Shown in pieces: positions 26,890-35,821 of a stretch of 64,000 nt of DNA (position 1 is its first letter; every line of letters starts with the position of its first letter). Origin of the DNA: V1-33 sp964523105 (GTDB lineage Bacteria > Verrucomicrobiota > Verrucomicrobiia > Verrucomicrobiales > V1-33); assembly GCA_964523105.1 (NCBI GenBank), contig CAZFZN010000011.1:119520-183519 (forward strand), written 5' to 3'. The notes below the pieces were generated by a model. The model saw only the letters and a list, made by a program, of their open reading frames with translations, ran no database searches and was not told the origin of the DNA. The position numbers and the translations under genes were made by a program.

Positions 26890-28574
26890 TCCGCCACCTC
26901 CCCTGCCCTGTGCACTACCATTTGCGGGAACGGAATCGTCCAGCCGTGTTCCACCGCTGTTTCGACACAGATTTTCTGCGTCAGTCGGTGCAGTGCTTTA
27001 TATTGGTGCGCCGCATCGCCCGTGAAGTCGGCGAGCACCACCAGTTTGAGCGAGGAGTCGCCCGCCTCGGACAATTCCACATTCACCCGGATGATGTGAT
27101 CCTCCGGCAGCACTTTGCGAAATCCCAGCTGCAGCGCCACACTGAGAATCTCCGGAATGCTGCCGTTGATCTCCCGCAGGTGACGGTAGTCGAGTCCGAA
27201 CTCTGAACTGACACGGAAGTTGTGAGAAAGATTCCGCGGAGTTTTGGCGAGGAAGTCGGTGGTGGTGTAATTCTTGAAACTGCCGCCCACGAGCACGAGT
27301 TGCACCGTTTCCGGAGTTTGGAGCACCACCCGGCCGACCGTGTCGTCACTCAGTTCCACCCAGTCGCCTTCATCGGTGGGAAACCAGCGTTCTTTGGCAC
27401 CGTAGGGACGTGACAGCAGGTCCACGACCGCACGGATGGGCAGGTGAACGGTGCCGCCGGTGAGCGCCGGGTTTTGCAGAACCGAGGAAAAGTGCAGTCG
27501 CTTCACCAGCCAGGGCAGTCCCTTCCAAACCACGCGCTCGCCTTCGCGCAGGCCGCCGAGATTCAGAATGATGCGGGCCTGGTCCATCATTTTCGGCAGC
27601 GTGTAGCGCCCGAGCACGAAGAGCCCCGCCACCAGCAGCATGCCGAGCGTGAGCAACAGCCAGTCACCGACAATCCACAGCACCACGAATCCCGAGGCCA
27701 TGGCCGCCACCACCGAAAAGACATGATAGAGCAGGTCCAAGGCCCGGGCCACGAACGGCGAAGCGCGCAGCCGCCGGCGCAGTCCCAGGCGGGTCAGCCA
27801 GCGCCTCAGCCACCGCAGCAGAAGCACCACGCCGGTAAAAGCCGCCAGCGCCAGCAGCAGATGCAGCATCGTCTGCAGCACGAACCCGCTCCAAAGCTTC
27901 GCGGCATACTGTCCAAATCCCTGACGTTCCGCGAGGAGCTGGTCGAGCCGGTTTTGAAAGACCACCATCTGGCTCTGCTTGAGGCTGCGGGTTTCCAGCC
28001 ACGCCGCCTCCTGACGTTTCAGCTCCGCTTCCAGCGCCTCGTTCGCTGCAGTATCGCGGTCCGCCTGCACTTCGGCGGCGGTTTTTGCGAGGCCGGCCAG
28101 CGCCTTGTCGAGAATGGCTATCTCCTTCTGCAGCTGTTCGATGCCCCGCTTCAGGTCCGCGATTTCCCTCGGCTGTTTCAACATGTCGTTGAGCACCTCC
28201 AGCGCCGGCTTCACCACTTCCTCGAACTGCGCCTGAATCCCGCCGTTGCCCTTCTCCGGCACGTTCACCGGATCGGCCACGCCGGAAAGCTCACGATTCA
28301 ATTCCTGACTGAGCGCTTCAAAGCGCTCCTGCTTCTCCTCCAGCGCCTTTTTTTCCTCCGGGGTGGGCGCCACGCTGTTTTTCAGACCGGCGCGCGCGGC
28401 CTCCAGTTCCGCCCGCGCTGCTTCCAGCCGTTTCAGGGCATCACGCAACAACAGCACGCGCGCCGATTCCGGCGACGGCAGCGATTCCGCCGGCGCCGGT
28501 TTGACAGGCTCCTGCGCACCCAGCGGCAGCGCCAGGAGCAGGGCCGCGAGGAATATCAGGCACCGGTGAATCAT
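26886..28574 (-). CDS. Mechanosensitive channel of the MscS family with N-terminal coiled coil
   Basis: This 562-residue protein has a signal peptide (MIHRCLIFLAALLLALPLGA) and a long helical coiled-coil periplasmic region (about residues 30-200, rich in E, K, L and A heptads). Several membrane helices follow, then a C-terminal cytoplasmic MscS domain. In the channel region the family's Gly/Ala-rich pore helix is replaced by a stretch such as GMLLVAGLFVLGRYTLPKMM. The beta domain shows FPTDEGDWVELSDDTVGRVV, and the last part is typical alpha/beta MscS. It should release solutes on hypo-osmotic shock. Adjacent ATGs at 28577 and 28574 are both possible. It is coupled by a 4-bp overlap to the GT-C-like gene. 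Confidence 0.8.
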   Translation of the reverse strand: MIHRCLIFLAALLLALPLGAQEPVKPAPAESLPSPESARVLLLRDALKRLEAARAELEAARAGLKNSVAPTPEEKKALEEKQERFEALSQELNRELSGVADPVNVPEKGNGGIQAQFEEVVKPALEVLNDMLKQPREIADLKRGIEQLQKEIAILDKALAGLAKTAAEVQADRDTAANEALEAELKRQEAAWLETRSLKQSQMVVFQNRLDQLLAERQGFGQYAAKLWSGFVLQTMLHLLLALAAFTGVVLLLRWLRRWLTRLGLRRRLRASPFVARALDLLYHVFSVVAAMASGFVVLWIVGDWLLLTLGMLLVAGLFVLGRYTLPKMMDQARIILNLGGLREGERVVWKGLPWLVKRLHFSSVLQNPALTGGTVHLPIRAVVDLLSRPYGAKERWFPTDEGDWVELSDDTVGRVVLQTPETVQLVLVGGSFKNYTTTDFLAKTPRNLSHNFRVSSEFGLDYRHLREINGSIPEILSVALQLGFRKVLPEDHIIRVNVELSEAGDSSLKLVVLADFTGDAAHQYKALHRLTQKICVETAVEHGWTIPFPQMVVHRAGEVAE

Positions 28575-28675
28575 CATCCGGCCGATGATGAACACCACGC
28601 CGGCCCGGGCAACGCCTTATTCACCGCGGCGGCCCGGCTGCTCAGCATTCGGAGAAGATGGCCGGAAAGCCGACT

Positions 28676-31600
28676 TCACGGCAGCGCGGTGATGCGGTAG
28701 AAGAGGCGCGGAGCGGTCAGGCTGGCGGGATCGGTAAAGGATCCGCCGGTGACCGTTGCAGCGACCTGCCAGGAAATCATGTTCTCACTCCGGTCGACGC
28801 GATAGCTGCGTCCGGCGGCAAATGGCCACGATACCGTGACCTGACCGCCGGTGATGCTGGAAGTGGCCATGGGACTCGTGCCGGGCGAGTCCGCCGGAAG
28901 TCCGAACGCCTGCTCGACCCAGTCGGGCACGCCGTCTCCGTCGGTGTCTGTATCCTCCAGTCTTGTCAGGCCGCCGGGGGTGCCGTCGGGACTGTCGGAA
29001 GCCCGCCAGTTGAGCGGATTGTTGTAGTCGCCATTGACGTCGATCACCTCCAGCGACGGACCGGTGCCGTCCGCCGCGGCCGGCCAGGGCGCGACATCGT
29101 CGTAGGTGAAGTCGTGGATCGGATTGGATGACGGATCATTGACCACCACATGCTCTCCCGCATTGTCGAGCGAGCCGGAGGCCCACGGAGTGAGGGCGAG
29201 ACGCGGCAGACTGCCGTACTGGGCGCGGAAGGCGGCGGGATCGTTTGTCAGGACGATGAATTCCCCGGGATTGAGCGGTTCGTCTCCGAACGTGTAGGCG
29301 GCGAACGGCTGTGTGGCGGGAAGGCTGACTCCCTGGAGGTTGATCGCACTGGAGCCGGTATTCCGGAATTCCAGGTACTCCAGACCGCCGCTGGCGGAAT
29401 GATACATCATCTCGGTGAGGCGCAGACTGGCGAGCACCGTCGCCTGACTGGCGGGATCGGAGACGAGCAGATAGTCGAACGATGCGAGCAGGTTCTGCGG
29501 CGTTTCCGTGGAGGCGAAGATGCCGCCTTTGACGGCGGTGGTCGCGGCCGGAATGGACTGGGTTTGATCCGTGATCCACACGCCGTTGACCTTGCGGGAA
29601 AAGATCAGGGAATTGCCGGCCCGCTGCACGCGGAGGGAATCGGCCTGCACTGGAGCGGGCGGCAGCGGCGGGAGCGAACCGCCGGTGAAAGGCATGGGCA
29701 GGATTTCGATGCCGGACAGTCCCGCTTCCAGGCCGGCGGCAGTACTGGCATTGCGGATAACATTGATTTTGATCTTGCCGCCAGGATTACGGGGCACATT
29801 CGCCAACTGAAGTACCCGCATGATGGAACCGCTGGTGTTAGCGGTCCATGTAGTACTGCCGGCGGCATCGTTGATGCTGATGTTCATCACGATGGCCCCG
29901 CCAGAGACCACACTGCTGTAGAGATTCAGATTGTAGTTGCTGGGCCAAACCGGCACCGGCACTTCATAAACGACATTTCCTCCGGAAACACCATTGCGGC
30001 GGGAGTCTCCGATGTTGTCGAAACGATGGTTGGGGCCACCGGCCGTGGGATTGAACGACTGCGTCGCAACGGCGGTCGACGGGTTGAGCAGAAAGTGCGC
30101 ATCCGCCCCCCAGACGAGAGCGTCTGATTCCGTGACCTCTGCGCCGCCGCAATTGATGCGGATCGGATCCGGTGTAGGCAGTGAGCCGCCGCCGGGGGTG
30201 TAGAAGACCGTATTGGGATCGTCGCGGCGCACCATGACCTGGTCACCGGTTTCGAGACTGTACACATAGCGCACCGGCACGCCGTTCTCGACCATGTCCA
30301 GCATGAGACCGGCATTGAAGTATTCGCCAAGGTGGCGCGTTTCGAGACGGCAGTCGGTCTGCATCACCCAGTTGGAGGAAGGCGGCAGCGGGCGGGTGAT
30401 GGAGGGAAACGTGTTGGAATCGAGAGGACGCGCTGCGGCTTCCGTGATTTGCAGCCGCAGGCGGCCGGAATCGTCCTCAAGGGAATACCAGCTCACGGGC
30501 GAGGTGTTGTCGCGCGGAACGACATTCGCCGCCGTGAGTCCGCCGCCGAGTGCGAGACTGGTGAAGGAGTAGAAGTCCGTGGTGGAGAAGACGGAGATTT
30601 CGCGCGTGATGCTGGCGGGCAGTCCGGCGCCGTCGGTGCCGCTGAGCGTGACGGAGTAAATCCCGGGAATGGTGAAGACAAGACGCCGGCCCGTGGCGCC
30701 GGAGGCGGTGTTGGCAACGCCTGTGAGCGGGGCCACGGTCCAGTTAAGCGCCAGGGCGGTGCCTTCCGGATCGTAGCTGCCGGTGGAATCGACAATGACC
30801 GCCTCGCCGATGGCGGCGTTCATGGAGGGCGGATCGCTCACCATTGTGAGGACGGGAGGCGCATTGGACGTCTTGTTGACATTGGCGACCACGGTTCCCA
30901 CCGCGTTGCCGAGCCGGTCCCATGCGCGGAGCGTCAGGGCATTGGCACCCAGTTTGAGCGCCACGCCGCTGATTTGATAGTTGGAGGCGGTGAGCCAGCG
31001 CAGTACGGCATCGGGCTGACCGTCCACGGTAATGGAGGACGCCAGTGAGGGCACGGTCCCGCTGATGGAGGTGAAATCCTGCGTGGTGCTGGCCCCGACC
31101 GATGGCGTGGCGGTGAAAGCGATCGTCTGATTGCCGCTGCCGATGAATCCGTCGATCGAACCGCGGCGGTTTTGGAACCAGCTCTTATAGAAGTCCTGGT
31201 TGATGTTGTAGCTGGGCGACTGGTCCTCCATCGCCTGGAGCCATGCATAGACGCGGGGCGAGTTGAGCGACCACCGGTCGCGGATCTCCTGGAGATAATA
31301 ATTCATCTGGCGGCGGAACCACGGCCGGCCGAAAAAGGCGCCGGTGCCGCCGATGCCGCCGAGCACGGCCTCCCCGGTGTTCTGAAAGTCGAGGTCGCCG
31401 TCCCAGAAATGGAATTCCCAGCGGCCGTCGGTCGGGCGGCGATAGACATAACCGTTCTTGCCGCGGTTGATGGTGAAGTTGTCCCAGCTGCCGGCCCAGG
31501 CGCGGACGGCGGCGTAGCGGGCGAACTTGTCCACGTCGAAAATGTTCTCCACCGACGCGCGATAGGTGTCGTCGGCGCTGCCGTTCGCAGGCGTGATGCC

Positions 31601-34600
31601 GTTGTTGTACATCGTCCGGATCCACGTGGTGAGCGGGGAGAAGTCGTATTTGTCAGGGGTGGTCCGGATGGGCCACGATCCCATCCAGTAAACGGCGCTG
31701 TCCATGAAGCGCGCATCCACGATCCAGTTGCCGTCGGTCTGCGAGCGGTTCTCGGACGTCAGGCTGTCGCCGAAATACCACGCGTCGTCGATCTCGTGGT
31801 ATTCGCTGGAGCCGGAGTCGCCGTAGGTCCGGTCGAGCATGTCCGTGTCGGTCGGCTCCGTGTCGTCCTTGAGGGAAAGCCCCAGGTTGTTGAACTGCAC
31901 ATGCACGAACTCGGCATCGGCACTCTCGTAGCCGAGCAGGTAGAGCCAGTAGCGGTTCACGCGGTTGTTCCAGCGGCGGTTGACGTCCACACTGGCGTCA
32001 TTGTCGTCGCCTGACTTTTCCCGTCCGCGGAACATGCGGTCCTTGGGGTACTTGATGCGGATGCGGTCCATGTCGTTCCCGCCGCTGCGCGTCCACGGGG
32101 AGCCGCTTTTCCGGGCCTCCACGTTGTAGATGATTTCCTTTTCGTTGTAGATCAGCGTCGCGTTGTAATAGTGATTCGACATCCGCGGGTGGCGGAAGTT
32201 GTAGGTGGCCGTGGCCCCCGCGCTGCCGATGCTGTTGCGGTCGTATTCCGACATCACAAACCGCTGGGTCAGCAGGTCGCTGGTGACAGGCGTGCTGTCC
32301 ACGATCCACAGGCCGGGCAATGACGCGCCGCCGGCGGGATAAGCGGCGGTGCCGCCTCCTGCCGCCGCGGCCTGGATATAAAACTGCACGATGGCGCCCT
32401 CCGTGCGATAGTTGCCGATGGTGGCCGAGTAGATGCCGTCGCCTGCGGTCTCGTCGCCGCCGGTGCCCGCGTCATTCATCGCGGTGGTGTTCCACACATT
32501 GGCGCCGCTGACGGAATCGAGCCGGTGCACGACGGAAACGGAAGCCGCGGAAGTAACGCGGGCGGTGACGAGGACGTTGTCGCTGGAGCGCGGCACCGGC
32601 GGGCTGTGCAGCATGGACCAGATTTCCGGCGCGGGCGCGGCCTCAGCGCGGGAATTGGCGGCACCGGGCGTGCCGCAGTTGTTCGGCACGGGAACGGCAA
32701 AGGTGCGGCCCCACGTGCGGTCCCACGTATTCATCACCAGCCGGCTCAGTCCCGAAACCCAGCGGGCCTGAAAATTGATCGTGAACACCTGGTTCGCAGT
32801 CAGGGCGGGAATGTCGAGTTCGATGGCATTGCCTTTCATGTCACCGCCGCCATCCGCCACGATGTTGAGTCCCTCGGCATTGACGAAGGTGGCCCAGTGC
32901 GTGCCCGTCACCCGCCAGCCGTCCACCCCGCTGTTGGAGGGCGAGAGGGCCGTAGTGAGCGCGGACGGCGGAGAGCCCTGGAGCCCGAAGGTCAGGTTGC
33001 GCACGATGAGATGACTGTCGCCCACAAGATTGAAGTGAAGTTCCTTGCGCTCAAGGTCGGTGCCGCCGCTGCCCAGATTGTACCATGTCCCGGTGTAGGT
33101 GAAATCAGTCCACTGGCCTTTCTGGGTTTCATCCGAGGCGGCCCACGCGGAGCCGCAGTCGTTGTCCATTTGAGGATGGATGAGTTCCAGCGAAGAGCCG
33201 AGCCCGTCGGCGAGCCGCGGCCAGTCGCCGCCGGAATGATAGTCCACTTCGTCGGCGAGGTTGCCGGAGGCGTCTTCCAGCCGGACCAGTTCACCGGCAT
33301 TGCTCAGAGTGCCGCCGAAGTTGCCAATGACGCCACTGACGCCCGGATAATTCGCCGTGATGAAAGCAGCGTCCTGGGCGATCACGAGGCGCTGGCCGGG
33401 ATTGATTACGGTGCCGGCCGGAATGATGAAACTGACGCCCTCGGTGAACTCCCAGCCGCCCAGATCCACGGCGGAGGCGCCGCGGTTGTAAAGTTCGATG
33501 TACTCGCCCTGACGGTGATCCGAGACCGGCGCGTACATCATTTCCGTAATGACCACCGACGTGGTGCGGTCGGGAGCGTTGGCCGCATTGCGCGTCGAGC
33601 CGGCGGAGGCGTACCATTCGCCGGAGCCGCGCGGCCATGCCTGGGATGAAGTCTTGCCGGGACGACGCTCGACGATGGCCTCTGCGAGGACCGTGTCCGC
33701 CGCGTCGATGAGATAGAGAATGAGATCACCGCCGGCGTCGGTTGGGAAATCGACATCGACACTGACAAATCCTCCCGCGGGGATGGGACCGCTCAGCGCG
33801 ACCTTGTCGGTGAAGGTTTTGGTGGAGGCCACGAACAGTCCGCTCACCGGCAGCGACGTCGTCCCGGTGTTGGTGAACTCCACCCAGTCGGCGTTGCCCG
33901 TCGTGGTATTATAATGCACTTCATTGAACGCCGGCACGGCGGTGGAGCCGCCACCGGTGCTGGTGCTCGCGTTGGGCTGGCCCGGCGTGGGCTGGGAAAA
34001 ACGGAACCATGTGGAGGCCCCGGCGGGTTTCCGCCCCACGGACCGCCCGTCCTGCGGCAGGATCATGCTCAGCCCGGTGAACGGCGTCTGGTCGGGACGC
34101 GCCAGATAAATCGTGGTCGTCAGTGCGGTGGCGGAGAATCCGGACTCAGTGAAGCCCAGCGTCGCCAGTCCGCCGGCGGGCACGACGACGGATTGCGTGA
34201 TGGGAAACTTGTTCCAAACGCCGGCGGTGTCGGTGAGGAAATAACCGTTGAGATTGATGCCCGCGGCGCCGGGATTGTAGAACTCGATGAATCCGGTACC
34301 CGGCCCCGCCTGCCGCACTTCATTGATGAGCAGTTCCGCCGGAGGGCTGTTGGCGAGGCGCAGATTCGATCCGAAGATCATGTCCGAACTGGTGGTGTTC
34401 ACCTGCTGGGACACGGCGGCCAGCACGTTGACACCCTCCACAAGAACGCCGGGCGGAATCAATCCGGTCACGCCATTGGTGATCAGCGCCGCGTCACCGA
34501 CGGTCACGGTGGCGACACTGGAGTTGTGCACCGGCGAGGTCACGCCGTCGCGGTTCCCGATGTAGGTGCCGTTGATGTAATAAGTCGCGCCGTCATCGAG

Positions 34601-35482
34601 AATGGTATCGATCTGAAACTGCGCACCGCCCGTTCCCCCGGACCAGTTGAAGGTCTTGCGGAAGTAATAGGTAAGCAGTCCGGGACTGCCGAATCCGGTG
34701 ACAAGACCGGGCGCCGGAAGCACGTTGGGCGTCGATTCATAGCCAAGCAGCGCCGGCCCCGACTCCCACGGCGCGGATGGCACGAACGTCCGGGAATTCC
34801 AGTTCGCCGCCGGAGCCGCCAGTTCCTTGTAATAATCCCACGTACTCGCCATGGGGAATACCTCTGTGAACGGAGACGGCAGCGTCGCGGTGGGATCGCT
34901 GATCGGATCCTCCGAGGGAATGACATCCGGCGTGCCCGGCGTACCGCCGCTGGCGGGGCTGGTCTTCCAGTTGTGCCAGTCGTCCGCCTCGCGGTTCTCG
35001 TTCACGATGACAAGCGAATGGCCGGTGCCGTCGGGGGCCGCGGGCCATTTGCGGCCGCCGTCGCCGTAGTCCAGCTGGCTCAGCTTCGCCCCGTTCTTGT
35101 CGCGAATCACAATGGTCTCTCCGGCATTGTCGAGACTCCCGGTCCACGGGCCGAAAATCCGGGTGCCGCCGGGAATGGAGGGATAGTCCGCCCGGGTTTC
35201 CGCCGGTGTTTTGGAACTGAGCAGGATGCGCTCGCGTTCCAGCAGCAGGTGAGCGGACGGCGCTCCGGCATTGAAGTCCGGCAGCGTCAGATTCGACCCC
35301 GAAGAGAGCTGCCACGCGGCCATGTCGAGCCGGTTCGTGGTCTGATTGGTCAGTTCGATCCACTCGGCCTTCGTGCCGGCGGGATTGTACATGACCTCGG
35401 AAATGACCACCTGACTGGAGTGAACCGCCGGGGCGAAGGATATGATCAGGGTGCAGAGAAGGGTCCGGGGGCTTGTTTTCAC
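28676..35482 (-). CDS. Giant secreted CotH-kinase and lamin-tail-domain protein
   Basis: This exported protein is about 2268 residues long. The start is the GTG at 35482, giving a signal peptide KTSPRTLLCTLIISFAPAVH. Lamin-tail-like domains recur: VVISEVMYNPAGTKAEWIEL near the N-terminus, LLINEVRQAGPGTGFIEFYN, FNEVHYNTTTGNADWVEF, VVITEMMYAPVSDHRQGEYI, and LRLTEMMYHSASGGLEYLEF near the C-terminus. A CotH-like kinase core sits around residues 1130-1420 (RIRIKYPKDRMFRGREKSG, HFWDGDLDFQN). It is followed by PKD/cadherin-like modules and a thrombospondin-3-like DTDTDGDGVPDWVEQ. CotH proteins can phosphorylate secreted substrates; the target here is unknown. The last modules resemble the common verrucomicrobial tail with SWPFAAGRSYRVDRSENMIS. 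Confidence 0.85.
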   Translation of the reverse strand: MKTSPRTLLCTLIISFAPAVHSSQVVISEVMYNPAGTKAEWIELTNQTTNRLDMAAWQLSSGSNLTLPDFNAGAPSAHLLLERERILLSSKTPAETRADYPSIPGGTRIFGPWTGSLDNAGETIVIRDKNGAKLSQLDYGDGGRKWPAAPDGTGHSLVIVNENREADDWHNWKTSPASGGTPGTPDVIPSEDPISDPTATLPSPFTEVFPMASTWDYYKELAAPAANWNSRTFVPSAPWESGPALLGYESTPNVLPAPGLVTGFGSPGLLTYYFRKTFNWSGGTGGAQFQIDTILDDGATYYINGTYIGNRDGVTSPVHNSSVATVTVGDAALITNGVTGLIPPGVLVEGVNVLAAVSQQVNTTSSDMIFGSNLRLANSPPAELLINEVRQAGPGTGFIEFYNPGAAGINLNGYFLTDTAGVWNKFPITQSVVVPAGGLATLGFTESGFSATALTTTIYLARPDQTPFTGLSMILPQDGRSVGRKPAGASTWFRFSQPTPGQPNASTSTGGGSTAVPAFNEVHYNTTTGNADWVEFTNTGTTSLPVSGLFVASTKTFTDKVALSGPIPAGGFVSVDVDFPTDAGGDLILYLIDAADTVLAEAIVERRPGKTSSQAWPRGSGEWYASAGSTRNAANAPDRTTSVVITEMMYAPVSDHRQGEYIELYNRGASAVDLGGWEFTEGVSFIIPAGTVINPGQRLVIAQDAAFITANYPGVSGVIGNFGGTLSNAGELVRLEDASGNLADEVDYHSGGDWPRLADGLGSSLELIHPQMDNDCGSAWAASDETQKGQWTDFTYTGTWYNLGSGGTDLERKELHFNLVGDSHLIVRNLTFGLQGSPPSALTTALSPSNSGVDGWRVTGTHWATFVNAEGLNIVADGGGDMKGNAIELDIPALTANQVFTINFQARWVSGLSRLVMNTWDRTWGRTFAVPVPNNCGTPGAANSRAEAAPAPEIWSMLHSPPVPRSSDNVLVTARVTSAASVSVVHRLDSVSGANVWNTTAMNDAGTGGDETAGDGIYSATIGNYRTEGAIVQFYIQAAAAGGGTAAYPAGGASLPGLWIVDSTPVTSDLLTQRFVMSEYDRNSIGSAGATATYNFRHPRMSNHYYNATLIYNEKEIIYNVEARKSGSPWTRSGGNDMDRIRIKYPKDRMFRGREKSGDDNDASVDVNRRWNNRVNRYWLYLLGYESADAEFVHVQFNNLGLSLKDDTEPTDTDMLDRTYGDSGSSEYHEIDDAWYFGDSLTSENRSQTDGNWIVDARFMDSAVYWMGSWPIRTTPDKYDFSPLTTWIRTMYNNGITPANGSADDTYRASVENIFDVDKFARYAAVRAWAGSWDNFTINRGKNGYVYRRPTDGRWEFHFWDGDLDFQNTGEAVLGGIGGTGAFFGRPWFRRQMNYYLQEIRDRWSLNSPRVYAWLQAMEDQSPSYNINQDFYKSWFQNRRGSIDGFIGSGNQTIAFTATPSVGASTTQDFTSISGTVPSLASSITVDGQPDAVLRWLTASNYQISGVALKLGANALTLRAWDRLGNAVGTVVANVNKTSNAPPVLTMVSDPPSMNAAIGEAVIVDSTGSYDPEGTALALNWTVAPLTGVANTASGATGRRLVFTIPGIYSVTLSGTDGAGLPASITREISVFSTTDFYSFTSLALGGGLTAANVVPRDNTSPVSWYSLEDDSGRLRLQITEAAARPLDSNTFPSITRPLPPSSNWVMQTDCRLETRHLGEYFNAGLMLDMVENGVPVRYVYSLETGDQVMVRRDDPNTVFYTPGGGSLPTPDPIRINCGGAEVTESDALVWGADAHFLLNPSTAVATQSFNPTAGGPNHRFDNIGDSRRNGVSGGNVVYEVPVPVWPSNYNLNLYSSVVSGGAIVMNISINDAAGSTTWTANTSGSIMRVLQLANVPRNPGGKIKINVIRNASTAAGLEAGLSGIEILPMPFTGGSLPPLPPAPVQADSLRVQRAGNSLIFSRKVNGVWITDQTQSIPAATTAVKGGIFASTETPQNLLASFDYLLVSDPASQATVLASLRLTEMMYHSASGGLEYLEFRNTGSSAINLQGVSLPATQPFAAYTFGDEPLNPGEFIVLTNDPAAFRAQYGSLPRLALTPWASGSLDNAGEHVVVNDPSSNPIHDFTYDDVAPWPAAADGTGPSLEVIDVNGDYNNPLNWRASDSPDGTPGGLTRLEDTDTDGDGVPDWVEQAFGLPADSPGTSPMATSSITGGQVTVSWPFAAGRSYRVDRSENMISWQVAATVTGGSFTDPASLTAPRLFYRITALP

Positions 35483-35821
35483 GGGGTTGCTAAGGGTGAG
35501 CGCGGATGGCGATGGGGCACCGCCGCCCGCAGGGGGTGGACTTGAAGGGGGAAAACAGTTTTCCAAAAACCGGAGGCGAAAGGGAATACAAATCTGCCGC
35601 CGGAAGCGATTTTTCTGCCGGGAGGAGCCCCGTCGCCGCCGCGACACGGTGGCATCGAGGCAACTTTGCAGCTCGATTCCTCACCCCGGGCGGGCCCGGA
35701 TTTCCTCCCGCCAACAGCCGGTTTCGCCAGCCGTTCGCGGCCACCGGAAAATTCTTCTCCCACAACCGCCGGCAATCTGATAACCGGTGTCGCCTCTGCT
35801 CTCCCACTTCTGAATTACCCC
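35483..35821. other. Divergent intergenic region between two giant secreted-protein genes
   Basis: No gene is supported in this 339-bp region, which must hold promoters for both flanking genes. The only clear structure is the 15-bp palindrome at 35550-35564. The short frames here are proline/arginine-rich and unconvincing. Confidence 0.5.
35550..35564. promoter_or_regulatory. 15-bp palindrome in the divergent promoter region
   Basis: GGAAAACAGTTTTCC is a perfect inverted repeat of 7 bp around one base. It lies 68 bp upstream of the CotH gene start and about 258 bp upstream of the FG-GAP gene. Position and symmetry suit an operator for a dimeric regulator, but no regulator is identified. Confidence 0.3.
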
